Source: CAIYXB01 sp038146805
GTDB taxonomy: Bacteria > Cyanobacteriota > Vampirovibrionia > LMEP-6097
NCBI GenBank assembly: GCA_038146805.1
Contig: JAYQSH010000007.1
Location: 1 to 64,000 of the forward strand
DNA: 64,000 nt
Direction of reading: 5' to 3'
Under the pieces are notes generated by a model. That model worked only from the letters and a program-made list of their open reading frames with translations. It was not told the DNA's origin and made no database searches. The first letter of the stretch is position 1. Each line of letters begins with the position of its first letter. The translations under genes and the position numbers were made by a program. Below, piece after piece: positions 29,737-39,549 of the stretch.

Positions 29737-30453
29737 TTAGCCTAATCTTTTATTAATAAATCCTTTTAGGTTCTCGTATTGCATGTAAGGGTTGCTTTTC
29801 TTTTGATTTTTCAAGCTATCACAACAATAATGATGATAATTATGCCCCGGGAAAATAACTGTGTCATCTGGCATCTGCATTAAAATATTTGCAATAGTAT
29901 TGTACATTTCTTCAACGTCGCCTCCGGGCATATCACATCTGCCGCAACCATCCAAAAACAAAGTATCTCCAGAAACTAAAAGATGTTCGCTGAAAAATTT
30001 TATTTGATCATTTGCTTTAAATTCTTTTTTCTTAGTATTAATAAAAAAACATTGTGACCCCGGAGTATGCCCAGGTGTGTGAACAAAATTTATTTCTATA
30101 TTAGATTTAGCATCTCCTAAAATTAATTGATGATTTTTTTTAACCTCTTTAATATTTTCTCCAATAGGTTTGTAAAAGCTTGCTTCATGTTCGCTTACAT
30201 ATATTGGGATATCATGAATTTTTAAAAGTTCTTCAATACCATTTGTGTGATCAGCATGTCCATGTGTGATTAAAGCTGCTTGTAATTTATAGTTTTCTTT
30301 TTTTAATTCATTTTCTATTTTTGTTATATCCCATGCTGGGTCAACGACAACAGCTTCTTTTGTGTCTTTATTAGCAACAATATAAATATAATTCTCCATT
30401 GGTCCTAATTCTAGTTGTTTTATTTCTAGTGGAGATTCAGATATACTATTCAT
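29737..30453 (-). CDS. Metallo-beta-lactamase-fold hydrolase, glyoxalase II-like
   Basis: 238 residues with intact metal motifs: H64-G-H66-A-D68-H69, a second His in TPGHTPGS, the bridging Asp in LLVSGDTLF, and a final His in IFPGHNYH. The GDTLFLDGCGRCDMPGG stretch is typical of the glyoxalase II/persulfide dioxygenase subgroup. Thioester hydrolysis or persulfide oxidation are both possible; motifs alone do not decide. It is divergent from nth with only 20 bp between start codons, so the promoters must overlap. Confidence 0.85.
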   Translation of the reverse strand: MNSISESPLEIKQLELGPMENYIYIVANKDTKEAVVVDPAWDITKIENELKKENYKLQAALITHGHADHTNGIEELLKIHDIPIYVSEHEASFYKPIGENIKEVKKNHQLILGDAKSNIEINFVHTPGHTPGSQCFFINTKKKEFKANDQIKFFSEHLLVSGDTLFLDGCGRCDMPGGDVEEMYNTIANILMQMPDDTVIFPGHNYHHYCCDSLKNQKKSNPYMQYENLKGFINKRLG

Positions 30454-30473
30454 ATCACTTAATTGTATATATT

Positions 30474-31127
30474 ATGCCGACAAAAATCAAACTGGATCCT
30501 TTAAAAACGAGAACAAAAAAAATTGTCAAAATTTTACAAGCTAATTATGGTGAATTAAAGTGTTTTTTAACTCATAAAAATGCTTTTGAATTGTTGTGTG
30601 CAGTTGCTTTAAGTGCTCAATGCACTGATGATAGAGTAAATATGACAACACCTGCTTTATTTAAAAAGTTTCCTGATCCTTTTTCTATGGCTAAAGCAAA
30701 AATTACTGACTTAGAAAAACTTATTAAATCATGTGGCTTTTATAAAAATAAATCTAAGAATTTAAAAAATATGGCAATTGACTTAGTAAATAAACATAAC
30801 GGAGAAGTACCTAATTCTATGGATGCTTTAGTTAAACTTGCTGGTGTTGGAAGAAAAACAGCAAATGTTGTTCTAGGTAATTGGTTTAATAACGCTGATG
30901 GTGTTGTTGTTGATACTCACGTAAAAAGAATTACTAAGCTTTTAGGTTTAACAAAAAACGATAGTCCAGAAAAAATTGAAATTGATTTAAGTCTTATTGT
31001 ACCGAAAAAAAATTGGGATCAATTTTCTTTATGGCTTATTGCACATGGACGTGAAACTTGCATAGCTAGACGCCCGCAATGTGATAAATGTTTATTAGCA
31101 AAACATTGTGATTATATTTCTGCTTAA
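30474..31127 (+). CDS. nth: Endonuclease III, base-excision DNA glycosylase/AP lyase
   Basis: 217 residues from the ATG at 30474. An upstream in-frame start would add a hydrophobic tail overlapping the divergent gene and is rejected. The helix-hairpin-helix L-A-G-V-G-R-K-T-A-N-V carries the catalytic Lys, and VDTHVKR the catalytic Asp. The C-terminus has the 4Fe-4S ligand pattern C-x6-C-x2-C-x5-C. It removes oxidised pyrimidines and nicks the AP site. Its stop overlaps the ccsA-like stop by 4 bp, convergently. Confidence 0.94.
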   Translation: MPTKIKLDPLKTRTKKIVKILQANYGELKCFLTHKNAFELLCAVALSAQCTDDRVNMTTPALFKKFPDPFSMAKAKITDLEKLIKSCGFYKNKSKNLKNMAIDLVNKHNGEVPNSMDALVKLAGVGRKTANVVLGNWFNNADGVVVDTHVKRITKLLGLTKNDSPEKIEIDLSLIVPKKNWDQFSLWLIAHGRETCIARRPQCDKCLLAKHCDYISA

Positions 31128-32898
31128 TTTATTTTACGTAATTTAAAAGCTGTATAAGCTATAAAAACTATTTCTAAGACACTAAAGCTTAGTAAAGCCA
31201 AAAATAATTCTTTAGTAAATCCATAAGAATGCAAGCCGACCCCAAGTAAATTTACTCCTAGCCATGAAAGCATTACTATTACCGTGCCAAAGACTGTCAA
31301 CAGAGCAAGTCCATTGTCTTTTATTTGTCCTGAAATTTTTGCATGAAATATTAATGCAGTCCAGAGTACTATCAATAAAGCACCATTTTCTTTAGGGTCC
31401 CATCCCCAAAATCTACCCCAGCTTTGATCCGCCCAAATTCCGCCAAGTAAAGTCCCTAAAAAACTTAATATTAATCCAAAACCAAGTAAGCCTAAAATAT
31501 AAGACTTTAAATTACCTAATTTTTTTGTATTTAATTTTTGAATTATGTAAACATGTGCAACGACCCCAGCTGCAAATATGCCAGCGTAACCTAGACTAAT
31601 GCAAATGACATGAGTACTTAACCAAAAGTTTGAATTAAGCACAGCAATTAAGGCTTGCATAGAATCTCCTTGTGATGCAAATTTAAATGAAATTAAGGTG
31701 AGCACAAAACCTGAAAATGCCGCAAGAAAAAGTCCAATTTTGTTTTTTTCTATTTTGTAAATAATCAATCCAAGCAATGTGACTGCAGCCGCAATGAAAA
31801 TAAAAGTCTCGTATAAATTTGAAACTGGTGGTCTTTGCATAATAATAATTCTTGCAATTATTGCAGCCATCTCTATTACAAAAGCACTTAAACATAGTAT
31901 GTAAGAGAGTTGTGTTGATCTTAACAATAAGCATAATGCCAAAAAGAAAAAGATCACTGCTAGTTTAAAAGGATTTAGTTGATTGTATAGAATTTCTAGT
32001 TCTATTTGTATCTTTTTGTAGTTTACTTGTTTTAATACTTTTTGATTAAATGTTTTAATTTTTTCATTAAAGCTATTGTTGTCTCGGTTTTCATATATTT
32101 GATTTAAATGCCAGAGGTATGCTTTTTCTTCATTGTTTGGCATATAAATTGTTTCCCAAGTGCTAAGCCATGTTTTTTTACTTGGTATTATAGAAAATTT
32201 TGCTTCCGTGTTAAAGTTTTCATCATAAATACGGAAATTTTCTATCCATTTATAAAGAGTCAATGATAGTCCCATCAATTCTGCTTCTGCTTCTTGAAAA
32301 TCATTTTTTTTAATATCCAAGTTTTCTATAGCTGCACTTAAAAGACCAGCTTGTTCTAGAACCTTATATAAGCTATTTTTTTCTTTGAGATTTAGCTTTT
32401 GAGCGTTTCTTGCTGATAAAGTAAATGCTGGATTATCAATCGCAAATAAAAATGAATTGTTGATATTAAGGTAGCTATTAAAATTACTTTTTAGATTAAC
32501 GATTTGTTTTTCAAGTAGAGTAAAATCTTTTTCTTCTTTTTCTTGTGTAATTTGATCACTTAATTTATAAAGTTTTCTACTCGCTTTTTCAAGTTCATTA
32601 AAGCTAAATCTTTTTTGTTTTCGTCTAAGTTTAAGGCGTTCCTTAAGTCAGGATTTTCAATCAAAAATATATCTTTTTCATTACTTTTTTCTGGAAAAAA
32701 TAGAGTTTCAAATAGCCATTGATTATGATTTTTTGATCTTCCTGAATATTCTAATAATTTTGTTTTTGAAAAACTATCAAGTGGTTTAATTCTGCCATTA
32801 TCAGCAATCAAAATTCTCTTAAAGGCATTTAAGTTCTGCGCTTGAGCAACGGTGATTGATAGAAAAAATATCGATATAAAACTAAGGATTTGTCTCAT
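31124..32898 (-). CDS. ccsA: CcsA/ResC-type cytochrome c biogenesis protein, -1 frameshift
   Basis: The N-terminal frame (32898-32560) has a signal peptide and RIKPLDSFSKTKLLEYSG, the extracytoplasmic domain of long CcsA-type proteins. The C-terminal frame is a multi-pass membrane protein with the haem-handling WGRFWGWDPKE (WWD-like) motif and flanking histidines (e.g. STHVICISLGYAG). The second frame is open without a stop from about 32630 down to its first apparent start, reading F-N-E-L-E-K-A-S-R-K-L. One base missing in the T6 run 32611-32616 joins the two (1775 nt, 3n+2). With ResB it ferries haem across the membrane and attaches it to apocytochrome c (System II). Start and stop overlap with resB by one base indicates an operon. 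Confidence 0.85.
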
Positions 32899-33992
32899 TA
32901 ATTAATCCTCTTTTTTCTATAATTTTTAAAAGCAAAAACGAAGTGTATTAGTAAGCCTAAGTTTATTAACAAAGTAGCCCAATAAGGTAATTGGTAATTT
33001 AAGTTTTTCACCACTGCAAATGTACTTATTTCGTTGCCATCCATATCTATTAAGTAGCGCGATTGGTACAAAGTGTACAAACCAACTCTTAGTGGTTTAT
33101 TCATTGATATTCTAGCTTCTCTTGTTAATTTGCCGTCGTTGACAATAACTTGGCTTGCATAAGATTTTGCGATAAAGCTGTTTGGATACAGTTTTCTTGT
33201 TACGTCTATTAATTTTACTGAAAAAGGTAAAGTGCTTTCTTGTCTCTTTAATTCCAAGATGATTATTTGGTCATTAATATTTTCTTTCAAGAAACTATTT
33301 TCTTCTGCGTCTAAGAAATATTCTTTTTTGTTTATTAATAATTTTATAGCTGGGATATTTTTTTCATTATCTTTTTCAACTTTAAATTCTTTTATTAAAG
33401 TCCCAGCAAAAGGTGTATGAAAGACTTTTGCATTTTTATAAATCAGTACAAGATTTATATCTATATCTGGTTTTAATCTAAAGTTTCTTGTTTTTAAATT
33501 GTTTAATTTAATTTCTTGGCTATCTATTTTATTTAATTTACTGTCAAAGCTTTTTAGTTCAAAAACCCAATTGTCATAACTTTGACTAATGCTTGTTTTT
33601 TCTTCTTCTTTAAGGCTCATAAAGCTTTCTTTTGAATAATAAAAATGAAAAAAGCCACTAATAAACAATAAGATTAAACCTAAATGTGACATCAAAAGTC
33701 CTGTATTGGAAATTTTAAATTTGAATCTAGAGATCATCGAACAGATTAAATTTATTGTTAGCAACCATAAAATTGTTAGGGTTCCGGGTATAGGTACAAC
33801 ACCTAAAAATGATAAATATGCATCAAAATATTTTTCTCTAGCCTGATATAAACCATTTGCACTTTGTTCGAGGGTGCCGGCAATGATATTAATCATTAAA
33901 AATATTATTAAAAAAACTGCGAGCTTTACTGAGGCTATTGATCTAAAAAGCCTATTGCCATTAAGTATTTTTCTTAATTGCGCAAGTTCCAA
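32898..33992 (-). CDS. resB: ResB/Ccs1-type cytochrome c biogenesis protein
   Basis: 364 residues. Early hydrophobic segments (LAVFLIIFLMINIIAGTLEQ; LTILWLLTINLICSM; LLMSHLGLILLFISGFF) are followed by a large extracytoplasmic domain and a final helix (WATLLINLGLLIHFVF), the ResB topology. The G-T-L-E-Q after helix 1 and the SNTGLLMSHLG His-bearing helix are family marks. It forms the System II haem-attachment complex with the following gene. It is divergent from hemA, so haem supply and use are transcribed from one 88-bp intergenic region. Confidence 0.88.
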   Translation of the reverse strand: MELAQLRKILNGNRLFRSIASVKLAVFLIIFLMINIIAGTLEQSANGLYQAREKYFDAYLSFLGVVPIPGTLTILWLLTINLICSMISRFKFKISNTGLLMSHLGLILLFISGFFHFYYSKESFMSLKEEEKTSISQSYDNWVFELKSFDSKLNKIDSQEIKLNNLKTRNFRLKPDIDINLVLIYKNAKVFHTPFAGTLIKEFKVEKDNEKNIPAIKLLINKKEYFLDAEENSFLKENINDQIIILELKRQESTLPFSVKLIDVTRKLYPNSFIAKSYASQVIVNDGKLTREARISMNKPLRVGLYTLYQSRYLIDMDGNEISTFAVVKNLNYQLPYWATLLINLGLLIHFVFAFKNYRKKRIN

Positions 33993-34017
33993 TACTTATA
34001 TTATGCTTTGCTTTAAA

Positions 34018-34044
34018 TTGTATGGCGCAAATCTACTGTATAAT
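34018..34044 (+). promoter_or_regulatory. Putative promoter of hemA
   Basis: A perfect TATAAT (34039-34044) is preceded by TTGTAT (34018-34023) with a short 15-bp spacer. A small dyad TCTCA-n6-TGAGA follows before the hemA start (34081). The -10 is convincing, the -35 less so. Confidence 0.4.
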
Positions 34045-34080
34045 TTAATAGATATCTCATAAATTTGAGAGATTTTAGTA

Positions 34081-35141
34081 ATGAGCTTCAATTATCTTGG
34101 TATTGCAATAAAAAATTTGGTTGATAATCCTATCAAATCACTTAGTTTTTGTGATTCTGAGCAATTACTTCGTGTAAAAATTTCTCATGATGAGCTTCCC
34201 TTTTTATTAGACTCTCTAAAGGAATTAGATTTTATCGATGAAGTTTCGATTGTTTCAACTTGCAATCGTTTTGAAATTTATTTTTCTCTAATAGGCAATT
34301 AAATAATGTTGATGTTTTAAAAATGCAAAACATTATTTTTAAATTCAATAAATCAAATCTAAGCCTTAATTTTTTGTCTGGGCGTGATGCTGAACTTCAT
34401 TTTATAAGAACCTATTGTGGTTTAAATAGTGGTTTAGTTTCTGAACATGAGATTGTATTTCAAATTCAGATTGCTTTTCAGCAATGTCTAAAAATGAATT
34501 ATCTCTCTACTCGTGCTAAACATCTTTTAGATTTTGCTTCTAGAATTAGAAAAAAACTTGATATTGAAAATATTTTTGATGGTGGATTTTCTTATTGCGA
34601 TGTTGCTATTACTCAATCTCTAAAGAATTTAAATTTGTTTGATTTATCAAAGCTGTCAATTTCTGTTTTAGGTTCTGGTGGTACTGCTTTAAAAAGTGTT
34701 CAGGCTATTTTAAAACTAAATGCTCAAGCTCATAATATCAATATTATTCATAGAATTAGTTCGTCATCTTCTCAGGTAGATGCTTTTAGAGAACTTGCTG
34801 ATTTTAATTTTATGAGAGCAAAAAATGGCTACCATGTTGATAGAGTCAAAAATTCTATTTATTCTTCTGACTTAGTTGTTTTTGGAATAGACTCAAAAAA
34901 CCCTGTAGTGAATCTTGATAAAAAACTCAAAAATAAAATCCTCGATTTTAATTCAAATTCTTCTTGTACTTTTAGCATTGGTTATGATCTAAAAAACTAT
35001 CGTTCAGCTGCTGATCTAGAGGGTTTAGTTAGAGATTTTAGTGAACGTAATTTAAATAATGAGGGCTTTAAATCAAAAATCTTTTTAGCTGAAAACTATA
35101 TTAAATCACTTACTGCCGATACTTTGATTTCTAAAATTTAG
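34081..35141 (+). CDS. hemA: Glutamyl-tRNA reductase-like protein, divergent and -1 frameshifted
   Basis: The first frame ends the catalytic-domain start with VSIVSTCNRFEIYFS, in which C61 is the nucleophile of glutamyl-tRNA reductase. The second frame continues in the right order: FLSGRDAELHFIRTYCGLNSGL, then LSTRAKHLLDFASRIRKKLDIE, a Rossmann strand ISVLGSGGTAL and a weak dimerisation region. Joining needs one base in the T5 run at 34281-34285 (window 34275-34302). GluTR makes glutamate-1-semialdehyde, the first committed step to haem. The product (about 353 residues) is shorter than usual, and GLDSMVLGE reads GLNSGLVSE, so it is divergent even aside from the frameshift. The end overlaps dnaG convergently. 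Confidence 0.75.
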
Positions 35142-36952
35142 TTACTTTTATTTTTGATATTTTGAATTTTTCTTGTATGTTCTAATTTTCTTTTATAGAT
35201 TTCCATCCATTCTTTTGAGTTAGGTTCAAGTTTTTTCATATCTATTTTTAAAGTTTCTAATTCCATTTTTAAATTATATTCACGAATACGTTTTATTAAA
35301 TCGTGATAGCGCTCTTGGTATGAATCATCTTTTAATAAACCTTGCTCAAGCAAAAATCCAATATCAGCAATCATATTACTGTTTTTAGGATCTAAGTGAC
35401 TTTTTTCCAGAAGCAAATTATAGCGAGTGTTACAGTCCGTTAATTGTGGATTTTCAAACACAGCATCTATGATTAAATTTAAAATTGATTTGGCTTCAAG
35501 TGTAACTAACTCAATATTGTCTGATAGAAAATCCTCTAAAAAACTTTTATCCAAGAGAAACAAACTTAAAAGCTCGACTTCATTTGTTCTGATACTTTTT
35601 TTGTCATTAGTTATTATTGGTTTTTTTTCTGGTTTTATGAGCTCTTGTTCTTGATATGGGTTATTGTTTATTTTAAAAAACCTTTCTGGGATTTTTAATT
35701 TTTCTGCCATTCTTTTTATGTATTCAAATTGCACAATCTCTTTTGGAATTTTGGAAATTATTTCTGATACTTCTTTTGTTACTTTTTCTTTTTGATAACT
35801 ATCGTTAATATCAATTGCATTAACTAGTTTATCTAGCTTGTAGTCTATGTAATAGGGAGCAGAGACCAGTAATTTTTCAAAATCCTCTAAAGAATTTTCT
35901 TTTATGTATTCATCTGGATCTTTTTCTCCGGGTACTCTGATCACTCTTAGTTCATAGTCAAATTGTGCAAGTGTTTGTTCGATCATTTCAGCGGCTGAAT
36001 CGGTTGCTTTTTCTCCAGCTTGGTCTGTATCAAAACACAAAAAGATTTTTTTATTTAGCGAAAACTTACAAAGTTTTTTTATTTGGTTTGCTGTTAAAGC
36101 AGTTCCTTGATTAGCTACTATATTTTCAAAACCACTTTGCCTGAGGCTAATTACATCAAAAAAACCTTCGACTAAAACAACAGAATCTTTTTTACGAATA
36201 CTTTCTTTAGCTAAATCTAGCCCATATAAATTATTTCCTTTAACATATATTTCTGTTTCTGCTGAGTTTATATATTTGGGTCCAATTTCATCGTTTAGTG
36301 TGCGTGCTCCAAATGCTATAACTCTTGATCTTTCGTCAGAGACTGGAATCATCAATCTTTCTCTAAAGCGATCTATGTAATCCCCACTGGAAGTTTTATA
36401 AGCGAGGCTTGCTTTAACCAAAGTCTCATCGTCTATATTTTCTAGTTTTGCTTTGATGTGTTTTATAAGTTGATTGGCATTGTTGTGTTTAGCAATTGCA
36501 TAACCTAATTTAAATTCTGAAATTATTTTTGTATTTATATTGCGATCTTTTAAATATTTGCGTGCTTTAGCGGCATCTTGATCTAGCAATAATTTTTGAT
36601 GATAAAACTCCGCTGCTATTTGATGCAGTTTTATAAAAAGATTTTTTTCTTCTGCTTTTGTTTCGTTAAATTCTTGCAATTGCACATCATATTTTGAAGC
36701 TAGGTCTTTAAGTGTCTCTTTGAAATCTTTTTGGTAGTATTCAGACCAAAATTTAAAAACATCACCTCCCATTCCACATGCAAAACATTTAAAAATTCCC
36801 TTGCTCGAACTAATGTGCATTGAAGGCTTTGAATCATTGTGAAAAGGGCAAAGAGCTAGATAAGAAGCCCCTGCTCTTTTTACTGGAATAGTTTCTGAAA
36901 TCAATTCAAGTATATCTGCTTTGTCTTTGATTTCTTGTATTGGATCTGCCAT
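35138..36952 (-). CDS. dnaG: DNA primase
   Basis: 604 residues. The CHC2 zinc finger is complete (C35-P-F-H38 ... C56-F-A-C59). The RNA polymerase core has F-G-A-R-T-L and KYINSAET, and the TOPRIM domain has VEGFFDVISL and CFDTDQAGEKA. A C-terminal helicase-binding region of about 170 residues follows. It synthesises RNA primers for replication with DnaB. It is single, on the opposite strand to hemA. An intact 1.8-kb gene next to frameshifted ones argues against uniformly poor sequence. Confidence 0.96.
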   Translation of the reverse strand: MADPIQEIKDKADILELISETIPVKRAGASYLALCPFHNDSKPSMHISSSKGIFKCFACGMGGDVFKFWSEYYQKDFKETLKDLASKYDVQLQEFNETKAEEKNLFIKLHQIAAEFYHQKLLLDQDAAKARKYLKDRNINTKIISEFKLGYAIAKHNNANQLIKHIKAKLENIDDETLVKASLAYKTSSGDYIDRFRERLMIPVSDERSRVIAFGARTLNDEIGPKYINSAETEIYVKGNNLYGLDLAKESIRKKDSVVLVEGFFDVISLRQSGFENIVANQGTALTANQIKKLCKFSLNKKIFLCFDTDQAGEKATDSAAEMIEQTLAQFDYELRVIRVPGEKDPDEYIKENSLEDFEKLLVSAPYYIDYKLDKLVNAIDINDSYQKEKVTKEVSEIISKIPKEIVQFEYIKRMAEKLKIPERFFKINNNPYQEQELIKPEKKPIITNDKKSIRTNEVELLSLFLLDKSFLEDFLSDNIELVTLEAKSILNLIIDAVFENPQLTDCNTRYNLLLEKSHLDPKNSNMIADIGFLLEQGLLKDDSYQERYHDLIKRIREYNLKMELETLKIDMKKLEPNSKEWMEIYKRKLEHTRKIQNIKNKSN

Positions 36953-37070
36953 CTTTAGAGTATTGATTTTAGCAATATTAATCCAAATAACGCCGATAAG
37001 CCAATTTTTAAATTGCTAATACATAAAAATCTTTTAATAAAATGCTTTATATTAGTATTAGAGGGTAATA

Positions 37071-37334
37071 ATGGTAAACATTTCAAAACAATTAGCTAAA
37101 ACTAGATCTAAAATTGATTCTTTTCAAGCCAAAGTTGCCGATAAGCACGAGGACTATCAAAAAGCATTACTTTCTGGTGAAGGTAGTATGAATGAGCTTC
37201 GAGACCACCTTTCAAGGTATTATGCCTCTTTAGCTAATCAAAGAATAAACGAAAGAGACTGGGTAAATGAACAACTTGAAAGCTTAAAGTTAAGAAAAGA
37301 CCTTTTAGGATTAAGTCAAATTGGAACGGCTTAA
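37071..37334 (+). CDS. Small hypothetical coiled-coil protein
   Basis: 87 residues, strongly helical and charged (KQLAKTRSKIDSFQAKVADK; HEDYQKALLSGE). No signal peptide or known domain. It ends 76 bp before the response regulator on the same strand and starts 118 bp from the divergent dnaG. Coding is plausible because the frame is clean and uses the same codon choices as its neighbours, but the function is unknown. Confidence 0.6.
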   Translation: MVNISKQLAKTRSKIDSFQAKVADKHEDYQKALLSGEGSMNELRDHLSRYYASLANQRINERDWVNEQLESLKLRKDLLGLSQIGTA

Positions 37335-37410
37335 GATTTTAGGTGTTCTTCTTAACTTAGGTTAAGATTTTTGTTATTTTCTTAATTAAGAGGGGAATAA
37401 GGAGTATAAG

Positions 37411-38097
37411 ATGAGTTTAAAGATTTTGTTGGTAGACGATGAGCTTAATTTAGTTGAGCCTATGGCATACACTTTAAAGCAAAAGGGTTTTGATACTGAA
37501 ATTGCATTAAATGGTGAACAAGCTATGAATATATATGATTCGGCTGAACCAGATTTGATTTTACTTGATTGGAGTATGCCTGATTTATCCGGTATTGATG
37601 TTTTAAAACGAATACGTGAAAACCAAAATTTTACCCCTGTCATTATGGTTACAGGAAAAAGTGCAAAAGAAGATATCGTTGAAGGTCTTGAAGCTGGAGC
37701 AGATGATTACATCACTAAGCCTTTTAATTGGGAAGAACTTTTAGCTCGTGTCAACTCTGCGATTCGTCGCTCTCAGCAGGCAAATGCCTCTCATCCAAAA
37801 AGAATACGTTACGGTAAAGTTATACTTGATACTAAGACTCATAGAGCTTGGGTAGAAGATAAAGAGTTAAATCTCTCTCCTCGTGAATATTCAATACTTG
37901 AAACTTTTATGCAAAATCCAAAAAGAATTTACTCTCGTGATGAATTAATCGAAAAAGTTTGGGGTTTAGATTTTGATGGTGATTCAAAAACTGTAGATGT
38001 GCATATTTGTTGGTTAAGACAAAAAATTGAAGAAGATCCAAATAAACCTAAGTTCTTACAAACAGTAAGAGGTTTTGGTTACAGACTGGGTTCATAA
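37411..38097 (+). CDS. OmpR/PhoB-family response regulator
   Basis: 228 residues. Receiver domain: acidic pair D9-D10, phospho-acceptor D53 in LILLDWSMPD, Thr in MVTGK and the conserved Lys in ITKPF. The winged-helix C-terminus has LSPREYSILE, YSRDELIEKVWG, TVDVHICWLRQKIE and a final TVRGFGYRL. A good Shine-Dalgarno (AAGGAG) precedes the ATG. No histidine kinase is adjacent, so it is an orphan here. Its position before hemD does not prove haem control. The 37335-37410 leader contains a small dyad, CTTAAC-n4-GTTAAG. Confidence 0.93.
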   Translation: MSLKILLVDDELNLVEPMAYTLKQKGFDTEIALNGEQAMNIYDSAEPDLILLDWSMPDLSGIDVLKRIRENQNFTPVIMVTGKSAKEDIVEGLEAGADDYITKPFNWEELLARVNSAIRRSQQANASHPKRIRYGKVILDTKTHRAWVEDKELNLSPREYSILETFMQNPKRIYSRDELIEKVWGLDFDGDSKTVDVHICWLRQKIEEDPNKPKFLQTVRGFGYRLGS

Positions 38098-38158
38098 TTT
38101 TTACAATTCATTGTCTGAGCTAATAATTGTTTTTTACTTATAAGCTAAAATTATTTTT

Positions 38159-38892
38159 GTGATTGTTTTAACGAGCACAAAAGAAAAAAATGATTCTTTA
38201 ATTAAAAAGAATCCAGATTTAGCTTTGTTTTCTTTTCCTTGTATTCAATATGCGCCGCCAAGCGATAATTATCAGGCACTAGACCAAGCAATTAAAAAAA
38301 ATCATGAATTTGAATGGGTATTTTTTTTAAGTAAAAAAGCCGCTGAAGTTTTTTTGAAAGGCTTTTAAGTATTGGTGGTAATTTTTTTAATTTGTCTAAT
38401 CACTTAAAGTTTGCAGTGATTGGTAACAATACAAAAAGTTTTTTTGAAAATGAATTAAATTTGCCAGTTGATTTCATGCCAGCAAAAGCTTCTAGTGTAG
38501 ATTTTGCAAACGAGTTTACTAAACAATTTGCTTTTGACTTTCATTGTAAATTTAAAGTTTTATTAGCTCGCAGTGAGCTTGCAAGTGATAATTTTAAAGA
38601 ATTGATTGAGTCAACAAATAATTATGAACTTGTTGAAGTGCCTGCTTATAATACTGTTGAAGTTTTTGAGCATATTGATCTGCCTACTAAAATTGATTAT
38701 ATTCTTTTTACTAGTCCAAGTTGTGTTGTAAATTTCTATAAAAAAACAAAGGCAATGGACTTACAAAATATAAAGATTTTAAGTATCGGTGCTAAGACAA
38801 GTCAAAAAATTAATGAGTTATATCCTCATTGTGATATTCAAGTTACAACTGAAGCTAGCCTTGAAGCCATGCTAGAACTTATTAGCAATTAA
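38159..38892 (+). CDS. hemD: Uroporphyrinogen-III synthase-like, -1 frameshifted
   Basis: The first frame (38159-38368; GTG or ATT-type start near 38159) has VLTSTKEKND and WVFFLSKKAAEVF; the second gives FFERLL, then LKFAVIGNNTKSFF, VLLARSELASDNFKE, VEVPAYNTVE, DYILFTSPSCVVNFYK and ILSIGAKTSQ. These are the HemD segments 'T.SKNAV..F', 'A.G..T...L', 'Y.T' and 'FTSPS.V..F' in order. One base missing from the T7 run 38349-38355 joins the frames to about 245 residues, the normal HemD length. HemD closes the tetrapyrrole ring with inversion of ring D. It is 22 bp before the pyrE-like gene in the same direction. Confidence 0.78.
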
Positions 38893-38913
38893 CTATTCTG
38901 CTAAAATTATATT

Positions 38914-39549
38914 ATGCCTCTAAAAAAGACCAGCTCTAAATCTAGCAATGATAAACAAACAAATTTTTTGTCAATTTCTCCAGAAGATGCAAAAAAATCT
39001 TTGCATGCTTTGATTAAACAAAATTCTATTTATAATCGAGATTCAATTTTGAAATCAGGTAGAATTTCAACAGTTTCTTTTGATCTTAAAGAAACAATGT
39101 TAGGAGCAGAAGGATCTTTTTTGTCAGCAATTTGTTTGTTTGATTTAATAAAATCAAATGTTAAAGCTGTTGGTGGTTTTATTGATAGTACTTATTCTTT
39201 GAGTGTTGCTGTTTCTATGCTTGCTTCAATTAGCGGGCAAGAACTTAATTGTTTTTATGTAAGAGAATTGGGTGATGCAAAAGTTTATGGTAAGTCAAAA
39301 ATTATTGATGGTCCTTTAAAAGCTGGTTCTAAAGTTTGTTTGATTCAAGATTTAGTTACAAGCGGTGCAAGTTTGATACAAATGATTAGAACACTTAAAG
39401 AGCAGATGGGTGTTACTGTTGAACAAGTTGTGTCATTGTTAGATAGAAACGATGGTGCCGTGCGTAAATTCGATGAGTTGGGTATAGATTATTCTTATGT
39501 TTTTTCTGTGAAAGACTTTGTTAAAGAGGAGATTTATTCTAATGTCTAA
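38914..39549 (+). CDS. pyrE: Orotate phosphoribosyltransferase-like protein
   Basis: 211 residues of the PRTase fold. SILKSGRISTVSFDLKE resembles the PyrE substrate segment, FYVRELGDAKVYGK the flexible catalytic loop, and VCLIQDLVTSGASL the PRPP-binding loop (usually D-V-[IV]-T-T-G). VSLLDRNDGAV then matches PyrE's V.LVDR. The loop has Y-G where K-x-H-G is usual, and the N-terminal 25 residues are an unusual Lys/Ser-rich extension. It is most likely PyrE, making OMP for pyrimidines, but another purine or orotate-like PRTase is possible. Confidence 0.7.
   Translation: MPLKKTSSKSSNDKQTNFLSISPEDAKKSLHALIKQNSIYNRDSILKSGRISTVSFDLKETMLGAEGSFLSAICLFDLIKSNVKAVGGFIDSTYSLSVAVSMLASISGQELNCFYVRELGDAKVYGKSKIIDGPLKAGSKVCLIQDLVTSGASLIQMIRTLKEQMGVTVEQVVSLLDRNDGAVRKFDELGIDYSYVFSVKDFVKEEIYSNV

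Noticed and set aside
34081..35141. Two separate small genes (73 and 272 residues)
   Set aside because: The end of the first and start of the second together give continuous GluTR order, and a single base restores the frame. They are one gene.
37411..38097. Assignment to cyanobacterial RpaB/RpaA
   Set aside because: The domains fit only the broad OmpR/PhoB family, and I cannot tell subgroups by eye.
38159..38892. Two separate hypothetical genes
   Set aside because: They join at a T7 run into a full-length HemD-like sequence.
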